Shown: in pieces, positions 20,947 through 31,596 of the stretch
Layout of the letters: each line of letters begins with the position of its first letter
How positions within the stretch are numbered: the stretch's first letter is position 1
Source: Gamarada debralockiae
Taxonomy: Eukaryota; Ascomycota; Leotiomycetes; Helotiales; Hyphodiscaceae
Reading direction: 5' to 3'
Length of the DNA stretch: 35,022 nucleotides
Assembly: GCA_002803225.1 (NCBI GenBank)
Contig: NXFV01000747.1
Span: 1-35,022 of the forward strand
The notes under the pieces: model-generated
What the model saw: the letters and a program-made list of their open reading frames with translations, nothing else
Databases searched by the model: none
What the model was told of the DNA's origin: nothing
Position numbers and translations under genes: made by a program

Positions 20947-22614
20947 TTATTCGGCATCTTTCCTCGTTGTCTCGTATCTACCAAAATCAGCATGAATCTT
21001 CTAATGAAAAGGCCCAATAGGGTTTGAGCATACCTCTTGCCTCTAAACGCCCACACACCCCAGTTACCGCAGCTGATATCTTGAGGATCTAAATCATTGA
21101 GATCCCATCTCAGACTCCGGAAGCGGTTCTCTCCAGGCTCCATCAATAAATCTACCTCTCCACCAACCGTCTTCTTGACCCAATCAATATCACGTTCCAT
21201 GTCATACTGCGTATATCCAGTGACAAGGATCGGAACCTTTGTCTCCAGTAATTGCGGAATTGTCTCTTCCCACTCATGAGAGCTTGCAGGATGTCCAAGA
21301 CCTGGATGAAAGAGCATAAAGCAATCAAAGTAAGGGTCGTATGGGTAGAAATGTCCCGCTTTGTGAAGGGTGTGGTAATACTCCACAAATGTACTGATCT
21401 TTAAGGAGTTTGTCAAACGGTCTTCAACGATGGCGCCGAAGGGGTTGCTGGGAGTTCTTTCTGGGAGTGGGAATTCAGCGTCTCTGTTGGCCATACTTTC
21501 TGGTCCGATGAAGATCAGATGGAAAGCAACTCGTGGGAAAAGATGGGTCAATTGAACCCAGACTTCTCGTGGAAGAGAGGATTCGGCACGGGCTCCGAGA
21601 ATGAATATTCTCACGGGAGGTGGAGTTGGTCGGAGACCTTTGATGTCACTGCCTCCTCCTGATCTTGGTGGATGCAGCGTATATCGAAGAGCTGAGCATA
21701 ATTAGTACCAAAGAACCATATCAACGCAGCAATAACATACCACTTAAGCTCTTCAACCCTTCTACGGTCAATCGACCGTCCTTCTTTATGTTGTACGGGC
21801 TCAGCTCGTGTAAAATACTTCCAATCGTAACCGGATACGTCAACAGTCTAGTTGCCTGTCTCAAACTTCTCTCGTCGTTGATGGCCCTGAACTCTCTTGA
21901 ATACAAAAAGGTATCCCAGTTCGTCATATTAACCATAGCCTCCTCAATTTGATCTCCCGGATATTCGAATTCTGGGAAAAACCGGCCTGATCGTAAATCA
22001 TGATCATCCTCGTTGATCTCTCGCAGCGTATCGCAAATCTCCAAATGTGCCTCATAATCATCCGCCCAATGCTCCTCCGAACATGCAACTGGTATACCAC
22101 AATCTGGGCACTCAAAGCTAACATGCCTAGCCGGCATTACACCCTTCGCAGACTTCCGTGCTTCAGGATCATCCGGATTCATTGGGAGCCGAGTTTGATG
22201 GTGATCGGGATGAGGGCAGTATGCGTTTTGCTTGATGAATGCTGCTCGTCTTCTCATTTCGGGAGATGGCGAGCTCGAGAGTGGGTGAAAGAGATTGTTG
22301 GGCATCAATAGTGGTCTTCCCTCCGTTTCAGGAACTGGAGTCGATTCCAGCCCACCTGGACTTCGATATTCCGGAGGCTCATTTTTGACCGTTTGTCCTT
22401 GTCCAAATCCGAGTGAAGATGCTGTCCTTCTACCCAAAGCCTGCTGAGACGCTTGTGACTTCGATTGTGTAATGCTGCTGTTCTTGGGACCCTTATTCAG
22501 TGCTGTAGAGAGATTTCTCTGGGCCAAATTCAGTCGCGCAGAAGGAATCGTAGATCGGGACGTTCTCAGTGCATTCAGGCACTTTTGACAGGTGTAAGAA
22601 GCTGGGGGTCGCAT
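20947..22614 (-). CDS. mss51: Mss51, mitochondrial COX1 mRNA translational activator (520 aa)
   Basis: The exon model is complement(20947..20977, 21034..21691, 21741..22614). The introns are 56 and 49 nt with donors GTATGC and GTATGT. Splicing restores ALRYTLHPP across the first junction and WAFRGKRYE across the second, both typical of the family. Without the last splice the frame runs on into unrelated residues. A basic N-terminal presequence is followed by a MYND-like zinc-binding segment: Cys133, Cys169, Cys172, Cys178, His190 and Cys194. Cys133-Pro and Cys169-Pro match the Cys-Pro-X heme-regulatory motifs known in yeast Mss51. In yeast the protein activates COX1 mRNA translation and binds newly made Cox1, coupling synthesis to cytochrome oxidase assembly in the inner membrane. 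Length is slightly above the yeast protein. Confidence 0.94.
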
Positions 22615-22909
22615 CTCTGTTAGCCGTGGACGTATTATCTCATCAGTGACTTAAAAGCTTTGAGCGACTGAGATGTAGGAATGGCATCATGCTGTGAGAG
22701 GATATTTCGTCTGTTGTTGGACTGGCCCAATTGGGACAAGCGCTGCTTCCACCCTCCAAATATTTTGACCTCGCTACTTTTTGATCACAAAACTCGATGA
22801 GTTGCGACAAGCTGCTTCGTCAGCTCTATTCGACACTCCTTGAGATCAGTCGGCGCATAATACTTGAACCTTCTGAAGCTGCACAGGCTTTCTGTGCGTC
22901 TGCGTAACC
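22615..22909. promoter_or_regulatory. 295-bp bidirectional promoter, mss51 / rse1
   Basis: The region lies between the start codons of two divergent conserved genes and must hold both promoters and 5' UTRs. No clear TATA box was identified. Confidence 0.6.
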
Positions 22910-25900
22910 ATGGCGACAACCTCGTCCATGTTTATGTATAGCTTGACGCTTCAACCCCCCACCGCCGTCACTCAAGCTATCCTTGGACAATTCGCAGGAA
23001 CAAAAGAGCAACAGATTGTCACCGCGTCAGGATCTCGTCTTACCCTTCATCGACCTGATCCTTCCCAGGGCAAGATCATCACAGCGCTCTCACACGATGT
23101 ATTTGGGATTATTAGAGCCATAGCAGCATTCAGGCTGGCAGGAAGCAATAAAGGTTAGTCCTTCCCTCTTTCCCCCTCTGAGCTTCACTTAGTGATTTGA
23201 AGGCCGTATGGCAGCACGAGAAGTCCGACCTTGAATCATCACCGGCAGCGAGTGGTATAAAAATTGGGGCAAATTTTGAAGAATCAGGCTAACAAAGTTT
23301 TATAGATTATATTATCATAACCTCCGACTCAGGCCGTATTACGATCGTCGAATTCGTCCCCTCACAGAACAAGTTTAACCGATTACATCTGGAAACGTTT
23401 GGAAAATCCGGTGTGCGAAGAGTCATTCCTGGACAATATTTGGCAGTTGATCCAAAGGGAAGAGCATGCCTGATAGCTTCTGTAGAGAAGAACAAGCTTG
23501 TCTATGTCCTGAACCGCAATTCACAAGCCGAACTCACCATTTCGTCACCACTGGAGGCGCACAAGGCTCAGACTTTGGTGTTTGCGCTGGTGGCCCTGGA
23601 TGTCGGATATGCCAACCCGGTCTTCGCAGCACTGGAAGTTGACTATGGAGACTCGGACCAAGATCCAACAGGGGAAGCTTATGAGAATATCGAGAAGACC
23701 TTGGTATACTACGAGCTTGACCTTGGACTGAACCACGTAGTCCGGAAATGGGCAGACCCAGTTGACCGCACTGCAACTATCCTTTTCCAAGTTCCCGGAG
23801 GTACAGATGGACCCAGCGGAGTTTTGGTTTGCGGAGAAGACAACATTACGTACCGACATTCAAATCAAGAGGCTTTCCGGGTCGCTATTCCTAGACGGCG
23901 TGGAGCTTGTGAGGATCCTCAAAGAAAACGCTCAATTGTGGCTGGTGTCATGCACAAGCTGAAAGGTGCCGCGGGAGCGTTCTTCTTTCTGTTGCAGACT
24001 GATGATGGGGACCTTTTCAAGATTACTATTGAGATGGTTGAGAATGAGAACGGCGAACCCACCGGTGAAGTCAGACGTCTTAAGATCAAATATTTCGACA
24101 CTGTACCTGTTGCGTCAAGCCTTTGCATTTTGAAGAGTGGTTTCCTATTCGTTGCAAGCGAATTTGGAAATCATCAGTTTTACCAATTCGAGAAGCTTGG
24201 CGACGATGATGACGAGATTGAATTTGATAGCGATAACTTCCCCACCGATCCGAAAGAACCCTACACACCTATCTACTTCCACCCACGGCCGGCAGAGAAT
24301 TTGAGTCTGGTCGAGAGCATCGACTCGATGAACCCACTAATGGATTGCAAGGTGGCAAATTTGACAGAAGAGGACGCTCCCCAAATATACTCGATCTGTG
24401 GCACAGGAGCTCGAAGTACTTTCAGAACCCTGAAGCATGGTTTGGAAGTGAGCGAAATTGTGGAGTCAGAACTTCCCGGTGTGCCATCCGCTGTTTGGAC
24501 TACAAAACTCACTCGAAATGATACCTTTGATGCCTACATTATTCTGTCATTCTCGAACGGTACTCTAGTTCTCAGTATTGGCGAGACCGTCGAGGAAGTT
24601 ACAGATACCGGATTTCTGTCGTCCGCCCCAACACTGGCCGTTCAACAGCTGGGTGAAGATGGCCTGATCCAAGTCCATCCTAAAGGTATCAGACACATCC
24701 AAGCTGACCGTCGAGTCAATGAATGGCCAGCCCCTCAGCATCGCTCAATTGTGGCTGCCACGACTAATCAAAGACAAGTCGCTGTGGCTCTCAGCTCTGG
24801 CGAGATCGTATACTTTGAGATGGACTCCGATGGATCCCTGGCTGAATACCAGGAGAAGAGAGAGATGAGTGGGACCGTCACGTGCTTGAGTCTGGGAGAA
24901 GTCCCTGAAGGTCGTCTCCGCAGTAACTTCTTAGCTGTTGGATGTGACGATTCGACTGTCCGCATTCTCTCTCTGGATCCAGATTCTACACTCGAGAACA
25001 AGTCAGTACAGGCTTTGACATCAGCCCCATCGGCTTTATCGATCATGGCCATGGCAGATTCGTCGTCTGGTGGCTCTACTCTTTATCTGCATATCGGTCT
25101 CTATTCTGGAGTTTATCTTAGAACTGTTTTGGATGAGGTTACAGGAGAGCTTTCAGATACCAGGACGCGTTTCCTAGGCCCAAAACCCGCCAAACTCTTC
25201 CGAGTATCTGTTCAAGGTCAAACTGCCGTACTTGCACTGAGTTCGAGACCCTGGCTTGGATACTCGGATCCCGTCACCAAAGGCTTTATGCTCACGCCTC
25301 TGAGTTATCCCGGTCTGGAATGGGGCTGGAACTTTAGCAGCGAGCAGTGCACTGAAGGAATGGTTGGTATCCAAGGACAAAATCTAAGGTATGTCAAGAT
25401 AATATCATTTTTTGCGTCCCTGATACCATGATGATTTTCTTATCGTTAACCTTCTTACGTCCAACGCGACATATGGGGATTAAATATTATAAATCCAATT
25501 GTTCCTTCTGATGTATCACATGCTTTCTGCACTCGTCAAAAGTTAAATCATATTGAGATAGAAGCTGACAATCTCCAGGATATTTTCCATCGAAAAACTT
25601 ACCGACAATCTTCTCCAAGAGTCGATTCCACTCACCTATACTCCTCGCCGCATGGTCCGACATCCCGACCACCCTATTTTCTATACCATTGAATCCGATA
25701 ATAACATCCTCTCCCCCGCCACTAAAAGCAAGTTACTCGAAGACCCTTCAGTCGTCAACGGCGACGCCACCATCCTCCCCCCCGAGGAATTCGGATATCC
25801 TCGGGGAAGAGGCCATTGGGCTTCTTGCGTCTCCATTATCGATCCAGTTACGGAGAAGGCTGTTATCTCAAAGATTGACCTCGAGGATAACGAAGCAGCT

Positions 25901-26948
25901 GTCAGCATGGCTACAGTCTCCTTTGCTAGCCAAGAAAACGAAGTGTTTTTGGTGGTCGGAACAGGAAAAGACATGGTAGTCAGCCCAAGATCGTCAACGG
26001 CCGGCTTCATCCACATCTATCGTTTCCTGAATGACGGCAAGGAGCTCGAGTTCATACACAAGACCAAGATTGAGGAACCACCAATGGCCTTACTTGGTTT
26101 CCAGGGACGACTATTGGCTGGTATCGGCAAAGACCTCCGAATCTACGACCTCGGTATGCGCCAACTTCTCCGAAAGGCCCAAGCTGAAATTGCACCCAAC
26201 TTGATTGTTGGACTGCAAACTCAAGGAAGTCGTATCGTTGTGAGTGATGTTCAAGAAAGCATTTCCATGGTAGTGTATAAATTCCAGGAGAATAAACTCA
26301 TTCCATTCGTGGATGACACTGTGGCTCGTTGGACCTCATGCACGACTATGGTGGATTATGAATCTGTTGCTGGAGGTGATAAGTTTGGCAACTTGTGGCT
26401 TCTTCGATGCCCACCGAAGGCTAGTGAGGAGGCTGACGAGGAGGGTTCGGGTGCGCACCTCCAGCACGAACGACAATATCTGCAAGGAGCGCCTCATCGA
26501 TTGTCATTGTTGGCACACTTCTTCCCGCAGGATATCCCAATGAGTATCCAAAAGACCAATCTCGTTGCCGGCGGTCGTGACTGCCTCTTATGGAGTGGAC
26601 TGCAAGGTACCCTTGGCATTTTAATACCATTCGCCAGCCGAGAGGATGTGGATTTCTTCCAGCAGTTGGAGCAGCATATGAGATCGGAAGACGCTCCTTT
26701 GGCAGGAAGAGATCACCTGATCTACCGCAGCTACTACGTGCCGGTGAAGGGTGTTATTGATGGAGATTTGTGCGAACGTTATACCCTCTTGCCTACGGAC
26801 AAGAAACAGATGATTGCTGGTGAGATGGATGGACGGACGGTGCGAGAGATTGAGAGGAAGATTTCTGTAAGTTTCCCTTCAATGCTTCATTTTTAGAACC
26901 TTGGCTAATGATGATGAATAGGACATTCGGACACGCTCGGCATACTAA
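22910..26948 (+). CDS. rse1: Rse1/SF3B3, SF3b subunit of the U2 snRNP (1213 aa)
   Basis: The exon model is 22910..23153, 23306..25388, 25579..26866, 26922..26948. The introns are 152, 190 and 55 nt. The N-terminus [19 protein letters not shown] and the C-terminus DIRTRSAY are diagnostic of Rse1/SF3B3 and distinguish it from its relatives DDB1 and CPSF160. The order is an MMS1-type beta-propeller N-terminal region, a second propeller, and a CPSF_A C-terminal region (about residues 830-1180). Length agrees with human SF3B3 (about 1217 residues). The protein is a scaffold of the SF3b complex and helps U2 snRNP recognise the branch point. The last exon encodes only eight residues and the stop, yet matches the family end exactly. 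It is convergent with the LysM gene, with stops 139 bases apart. Confidence 0.96.
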
Positions 26949-27087
26949 TTGGCGAAAAGGCGAGGCTTGGTTCGGTGTTGTGTATTATACAAGGGTAGTG
27001 CACCGATCGTCAAAACCAGAACAGTCATCAGAGTATGATACAGGAATAGACATCTATTCATACAACATGCCTTCATCTCCATTCTGG

Positions 27088-28051
27088 TCATGATCGTTGT
27101 CCCGTGAATCTCCGTCTCCCAACATCATGTTTCTTTCCTTTCCCTTTCACGTTCGCTTCTATAGGGTGTTCCTTCTCCCATCTCTCATCATCTTTATATG
27201 CCTCTATCGCAGCCTCTAAGTCGTAGTCGACTTGCTTCAAATATAAGAGCGCTACATCGTATCTGTATTTCGGCGCAAAACTAGGACATTAGCCTCCATA
27301 TCATTCCCCATTATCCTGATCCCTCTTTTCATCCACTCCCAAACCCTTCCCCCTCCATCAATAAAAAGGAAATAGGGAACAACGTACTCCGAAACCTTAC
27401 AAGCAACCATCCACCTTCTAACAACTGCTTTCCTCCGCTCCTCATCCTCACCCTCAACCGGCCTCGGACTCAAACTCACTTCCCCCTTATAATACTCCCC
27501 TGGTATTATCACCGTCCTTCTCGCTAGTAATAGGTGATCTGAAGTTATATTGTTTGCACGCCGGAGGACGGGGAGGGGTACATTGTAGCGGAAGGAGAGG
27601 GATGTTAGGGTGTCGGTGCTGTGGTCAAGGAAGTGGAGGACGTCTTCCGCTGGCTGTGAGACCTTTTCGGGAGGAGGCGTTTGCCGGGTGAGGGAGGAAT
27701 ATAGGGGGAGTTCGTCGCTATAGGAGGGTGGGAGAGCGGAGGATGAAGGCGGCGTGTAGGCGGGTGGCTCTTTCAGGCCTTGGGGGAGGGGTGAGGGTGT
27801 TGTGGAGACTTGGCAGAATGGGCCTGCAACACCCATCTATCAGTATCTTAAATTCCTGTTAGAGGGGAAAAGGTGGTACAGTGCATACAATATGTAGCAA
27901 ATCGAGCATTCTTATGGATACAATTCCCGCATATTATCCTCCCGCAACAGTCTAATCTCCTATCCTGTGCCTTTGGTTTCTCAGTCTTTTCGTCATAGAT
28001 TGGGGAGACATGCGCCAGTAATTGGGCACATGTACAGCATGCTGTGTCCAT
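27088..28051 (-). CDS. Intracellular zinc-finger plus LysM domain protein (257 aa)
   Basis: The exon model is complement(27088..27262, 27388..27823, 27889..28051). The introns are 125 and 65 nt with donors GTACGT and GTATGC. Residues 1-60 form a RING-like Cys cluster (CCTC, then CCGRIICGNC, then CPFC completed across the first splice). A Pro/Ser-rich linker follows, then a LysM domain (LHFLDHSTDTLTSLSFRYNV to RRTVIIPGEYY). A helical C-terminus (YDVALLYLKQVDYDLEAAIE) resembles a UBA/CUE-like ubiquitin-binding fold. That last part is missed if the final intron is ignored, because the unspliced frame stops at 27252. There is no signal peptide, so this is not a secreted chitin-binding LysM effector. 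Similar small LysM proteins exist across Pezizomycotina without a known role. A link to ubiquitin is inferred from RING-like and UBA-like ends only. Confidence 0.87.
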
Positions 28052-28528
28052 TTCGAATGGCAGGATTTAGAGATCGCCACGCCAGGTGAAGTGCGAATTT
28101 CAAGAGAATGGAGGATGGATTTAACTCTATATGCCAGTATAGGTCTCGGGTCCAGTAGAAGAGTAATATACAATGAAGAATGTGTTGGATGCAGTCTCAT
28201 CGGACACAAGATTTCGAAACCATCAGAATTGTCGCAGCCTAGTGATGACGGCGATATGCAGGTGTGTATGTCGAAATTTAGTGGGGTAAGAGAGGGTGCA
28301 TTTATCCGATTATGAGGCATGGAGGGCGATGCAGATCACCCTTTTAGCCGTGGATTTATATCCTTCAACTTAACACCACCAACGCGTCTACAATAGTACT
28401 GATAAGCCAAGGAGAGGTATCCCTCGTTTGCCCTCCAAGTCACACATTTCAACGACTTTGCCTGAAGCCCGACCACCACAACTGCTCATGGTCAATAATT
28501 GACACCTAGCGATACAAAGAGGCCCAGA
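28052..28528. other. Intergenic region upstream of the LysM gene
   Basis: About 480 bases with no supported gene. It must contain the LysM gene promoter. A plus-strand frame at 28022-28315 has no resemblance to anything I know. Confidence 0.45.
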
Positions 28529-29541
28529 ATGCCAGCAAATAGCAATCTCCTGACTACCTTTTCACTCTTCGCCTACCTTCCCAAGCTACGTACCGAAGTA
28601 CAGCAAGAGATATGGGACCTTGCATGTGTACGAGAAGGGAGCAAAGAACCTCGGATACAACGTATCGCCCTCAATCCTCCAAGTAAGCCATTGAGTATAA
28701 ATAATCCAGTCGAGTTCCGGATCATTTGCCCACATAGATTCGCCGTTCCCAGCGTACTCCAAGTTTGCGAAGACGCTGGGGAGGTCGCATTGCGGTACTA
28801 CACACTTTGGCCATGCGCCAATCTAATTACTTTCGAGAGATGAGACCAATATCTATGTCAATAAGGCTCATGACATATTCTGCTCTGGAAGCACCCACTA
28901 CTCGAACTTCTGGTTCATCAACTGCTTGATGGGTCCTAGCCCTTCCGAGCTGACTGAAGAGAATGACAAGAGAGCGAGGGAACTCTTTCATCACCTCACA
29001 ACGAGTATTCGGCATTATGCATTCGACTGGTGGCTTTGTTATCTCGTGGTCAGTGATATTACTTGAATGGACTGCATCCACGACATGAAGGAAATGGCGA
29101 TAGTGATCATGAATCCACTCCAACCTGAAGGGCTGCCTAAGTTGACGGATATTTCATTTCCATATTCGGAGTATTACTCCCGGCACAATACGTGCTGAAT
29201 GTGCGGAATTCATCACTTGATGGATCACAGACGATGAGAACGACTACCCTTACTTCGATTGTGCCAGCGACGAAGATCTGGCAAATTGTAATTTCCCGAT
29301 CCCTATCCCAGAGTTGAATGTTTTGGCTGTCACAGGATCTGGACTAGACGGTGATGAGAACTCTGCAATGGATCGGAAATATCTGGATTTTGCTCAAAAG
29401 CGAGTTCGCTGGCATGAAATACGATATGAGATCCTGAATTTGCATCACGAGTGTCAGGCACTGAAGAGGGAGATGGACATAAATGAGATTACGTTTCCTA
29501 CTCTTCCCTTCGTCTCTTTCAACTATGAGATGGAACTATGA
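28529..29541 (+). pseudogene. Broken 2EXR-domain gene
   Basis: It opens with MPANSNLLTTFSLFAYLPKL and EIWDLACV, the start of the fungal 2EXR domain (F-x-x-F-x-x-LP-E-x-R..IW). The frame ends at TGA 28841-28843, but homology resumes in the +1 frame with TNIYVNKAHDIFC and runs on to SDIT. It is then cut by TGA 29064-29066, continues as MDCIHDMKEMAIVIMNPLQP and LPKLTDISFP, and stops at TGA 29196-29198. A further shift gives AECAEFIT, TGA 29218-29220, and an open tail to 29541. So there are at least two frameshifts and two stops inside the coding remnant. No GT..AG intron removes them neatly. 2EXR proteins form large lineage-specific families of unknown function; this copy looks dead unless the frameshifts are sequencing errors. 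Confidence 0.8.
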
Positions 29542-30030
29542 CCGTCTCGACAGCTTCCTGGTCTACACCCGTTTAGAGCGTCTCCTAATCGGTTCGCTCA
29601 AATCACTGGAAGCATCCCGCACAACTGTGAGGAATGAGATTACCTGTTTACGTCTTTATCCTACGCTATGAAGCGCTTCAAGGCTCAAGGATGCCGTAGG
29701 AACTGGCTGAGAAATGGCACATAGGATGGTATCTCTAGGACCTCGGCGGTGAGCAATTCGACCAAGTCTGATCGTTGTCTCTACCGCCAATAGAAGCAGT
29801 CTGCACGTTGCTATAGCCTTAGGACTTTTGGGAGGAAGAGTAGGATATTTCATCCCCAAGGAAACATGTTAATTTGGCATGACGTGTCTGTTCAGACTCG
29901 AAAGCTTGTGGTCATAGGCCAGCAAGGACGGCTTTTTGATAGAGCGAATTCTGAATGGTCCATCTCAGTTGAACGATTTAGAGGGGTCAGAGGAGGATCG
30001 TGGGTCGGGGCTTTGGGTACGGAGCACTTT
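29542..30030. other. Gene-free stretch after the 2EXR pseudogene
   Basis: Small unsupported frames on both strands. The last 60 bases hold a third, more degraded relative of the tandem repeat that begins at 30031 (compare CGTGGGTCGGGGCTTT with GATCGGAACTTT and GGTCGGAACGTT). Confidence 0.4.
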
Positions 30031-30151
30031 GAATCGTTCAAATGAATTGAGGGATTGGCAGAGGACGGGCAGTAGATCGGAACTTTAGGTTTTTCGAATC
30101 GTTCAAATTGATTTAACGATTGAGAGAGGGCGGATAATGGGTCGGAACGTT
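30031..30151 (+). repeat. Diverged tandem repeat, about 65-bp unit
   Basis: Two adjacent copies start GAATCGTTCAAA at 30031 and at 30096. Each continues with a GAGGGATTG-like segment, a run of G/A and ends in TCGGAAC(T/G)TT. They are about 70-75% alike. A weaker third copy precedes them. The array ends about 25 bases beyond the stop codon of the minus-strand 143-aa gene. The core ATCGTTCA recurs singly at about 30667 and 30970, on the other side of that gene. Confidence 0.65.
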
Positions 30152-30175
30152 ATGAGGTATGATAAGGTACACCAC

Positions 30176-30661
30176 TTATGCTTCTCTGCCACCACCAACA
30201 AAGTCACCCGGCCACCAGGATCTCTCATCTGTACCATCTCCATCCTTCCTGCCAGCGTTCTGTCCGTAATCTTGCTCATTGCCAGTTGCTACGCTTCCAA
30301 CATTGTCCCAAGGACTTTGTCTCGAAGCCTCCATCTGCCACCGTTCCATTGGCGTGAGGCCTCTGGCAGTTACCATCTCTGTCCCTGCTGTTCTTGCAGG
30401 TACGTTCGAAGCGTCGTCGGCAGCCGGCCAAGCGAAGTGAGCCTGTGGCCAGTCTCGTTGGACATTGGTGAAGCTTTGTTGGTGGTATTGAGTGGCAGAT
30501 TGATTCTATTGGAATCTGTTCAGCAGATAACTTCTACCACCTTCCAGGAAGTTTCTTACCTGAGCATGAGGAGCTTGCTTTTCAGAGTCATATCTAACCT
30601 TTCGATTGGCGGCATGTGCTCTCTTTCCCGTCTTAGGACGGGACTGGGAAGAATTCGGCAT
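30176..30661 (-). CDS. Orphan small protein (143 aa, two exons)
   Basis: The exon model is complement(30176..30505, 30560..30661). The 54-nt intron has donor GTAAGA directly after codon 34, a CTGAAC branch-like site and acceptor TAG. Exon 1 starts MPNSSQSRPKTGKRAHAANR, strongly basic and potentially nuclear or DNA/RNA-binding. Exon 2 encodes a hydrophilic, Gln/Trp/Gly-rich chain (TPMERWQMEASRQSPWDNVG) and ends GGGREA. I recognise no family. Support comes from a 110-codon open exon, exact phase-0 splicing and a biased, protein-like composition. A competing plus-strand frame over the same bases (30137-30688) encodes an unlikely Ser/Leu/Arg-rich string. Repeats lie on both sides. The protein looks disordered; no function is proposed. 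Confidence 0.6.
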
Positions 30662-31596
30662 CCTGGATCGTTCAAGAGCGAAACTTAGGTGTATGTGGAG
30701 AGAAGATGTATAAGGTGACCGACTTATGGTTTACAGAACTACGGTGGCAGGAGGGCCTTCCATGATTTTATACTAAAATCACGTCGATTCATCATGGAAC
30801 AATTCATACGTGCGCCTTGCAACATTATGGTACTTTTGTTTTCGGATTTTGAATGTCAGTTGTTTATGTTGCTGTCCGAGGATCTTCTGTCCTTGCACGG
30901 TACTTTTGCAAACTGCGGAACCCGTCAGGGCAGTCGAAGCAGGGATCAGTGAAAAAGACGAGAGCTTGAATCGTTCAGTCTCTTGGAAGCATTGAGTTGT
31001 GACTGGTCAGTGAACTTGAAGCGATATCAAAGAGGTGTTGGCAGGAAATGGTCATTGCAGTGGTGCCTTCCCCAAAGAAAGGGTACTTTTGCATCCCTGT
31101 CATTTCAGAAGAGAGATGCCAACCATCCCTGTGCACCCGAGAACGGTACTTTTGTTTTGTGGCGTCAATTGCAGCCAAGGATCGCTCGCCTCGTCAAATC
31201 CCATATGCAGGCGCCACAAAAAAGCCCTCCACGAATCGAGTCGCATCCAGGTCACCTTCCAAACGGCCACTTCGAAATAAAATTGACCTGACGTCCTGCG
31301 CACGTTCAGTATTTCTTCCTCCATCTATCACTTACTTTCTACCTCATTCATGACTCCCTTGTCCCTTGTTGCCGCTACCGATTAACTGCACAGCAAGGCA
31401 CCATTCGCTCAGATACGCGAGCCTATTGGACTTGTAGATGAATCCTCTTCAGTTCTGGATCGCTCGCTCCAGTTGAAGGAATTACAGAAGCACTTCCCAA
31501 GAGCTATCCCGATAATGTAATTCGTTCGTGGCCTCAGAACATTTTTAGGATCTTATATTCAAATTAATCAGGCCGATTTGGTCCTCGATCAGAATC
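30662..31596. other. Divergent intergenic region, orphan gene / Clr5-TPR gene
   Basis: About 0.9 kb between two divergent genes, so both promoters lie here. It contains four copies of a 10-mer (listed separately) and single ATCGTTCA cores at about 30667 and 30970. Frames of 60-100 codons at 30980-31350 overlap in several phases and show no domain. Confidence 0.5.
30829..31154 (+). repeat. Four direct copies of GGTACTTTTG
   Basis: The 10-mer GGTACTTTTG occurs at 30829-30838, 30899-30908, 31082-31091 and 31145-31154. Copies 1 and 4 extend to GGTACTTTTGTTTT, and copies 2 and 3 share GGTACTTTTGCA. Spacings are 70, 183 and 63 bases. The copies lie between divergent promoters and could be factor-binding sites or the most conserved core of an eroded larger repeat. 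Confidence 0.6.

Noticed and set aside
22910..26948. Reading this gene as DDB1 or CPSF160
   Set aside because: These share the CPSF_A fold, but the N-terminal and C-terminal signatures and total length match Rse1/SF3B3.
27252..27387. C-terminus ending RRNTDTM for the LysM protein
   Set aside because: This reads into the 125-nt intron; splicing GTACGT to ACAG yields the helical family-like end.
29048..29100. An intron that could rescue the 2EXR gene around TGA 29064
   Set aside because: Conserved-looking coding sequence (MDCIHDMKEMAIVIMNP) lies directly after the stop in the same frame and would be removed; other lesions remain in any case.
30137..30688. 183-codon plus-strand open frame over the orphan gene
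   Set aside because: It is antisense to a better two-exon model, its composition is Ser/Leu/Arg-rich without a domain, and it looks like the shadow of the minus-strand exons.
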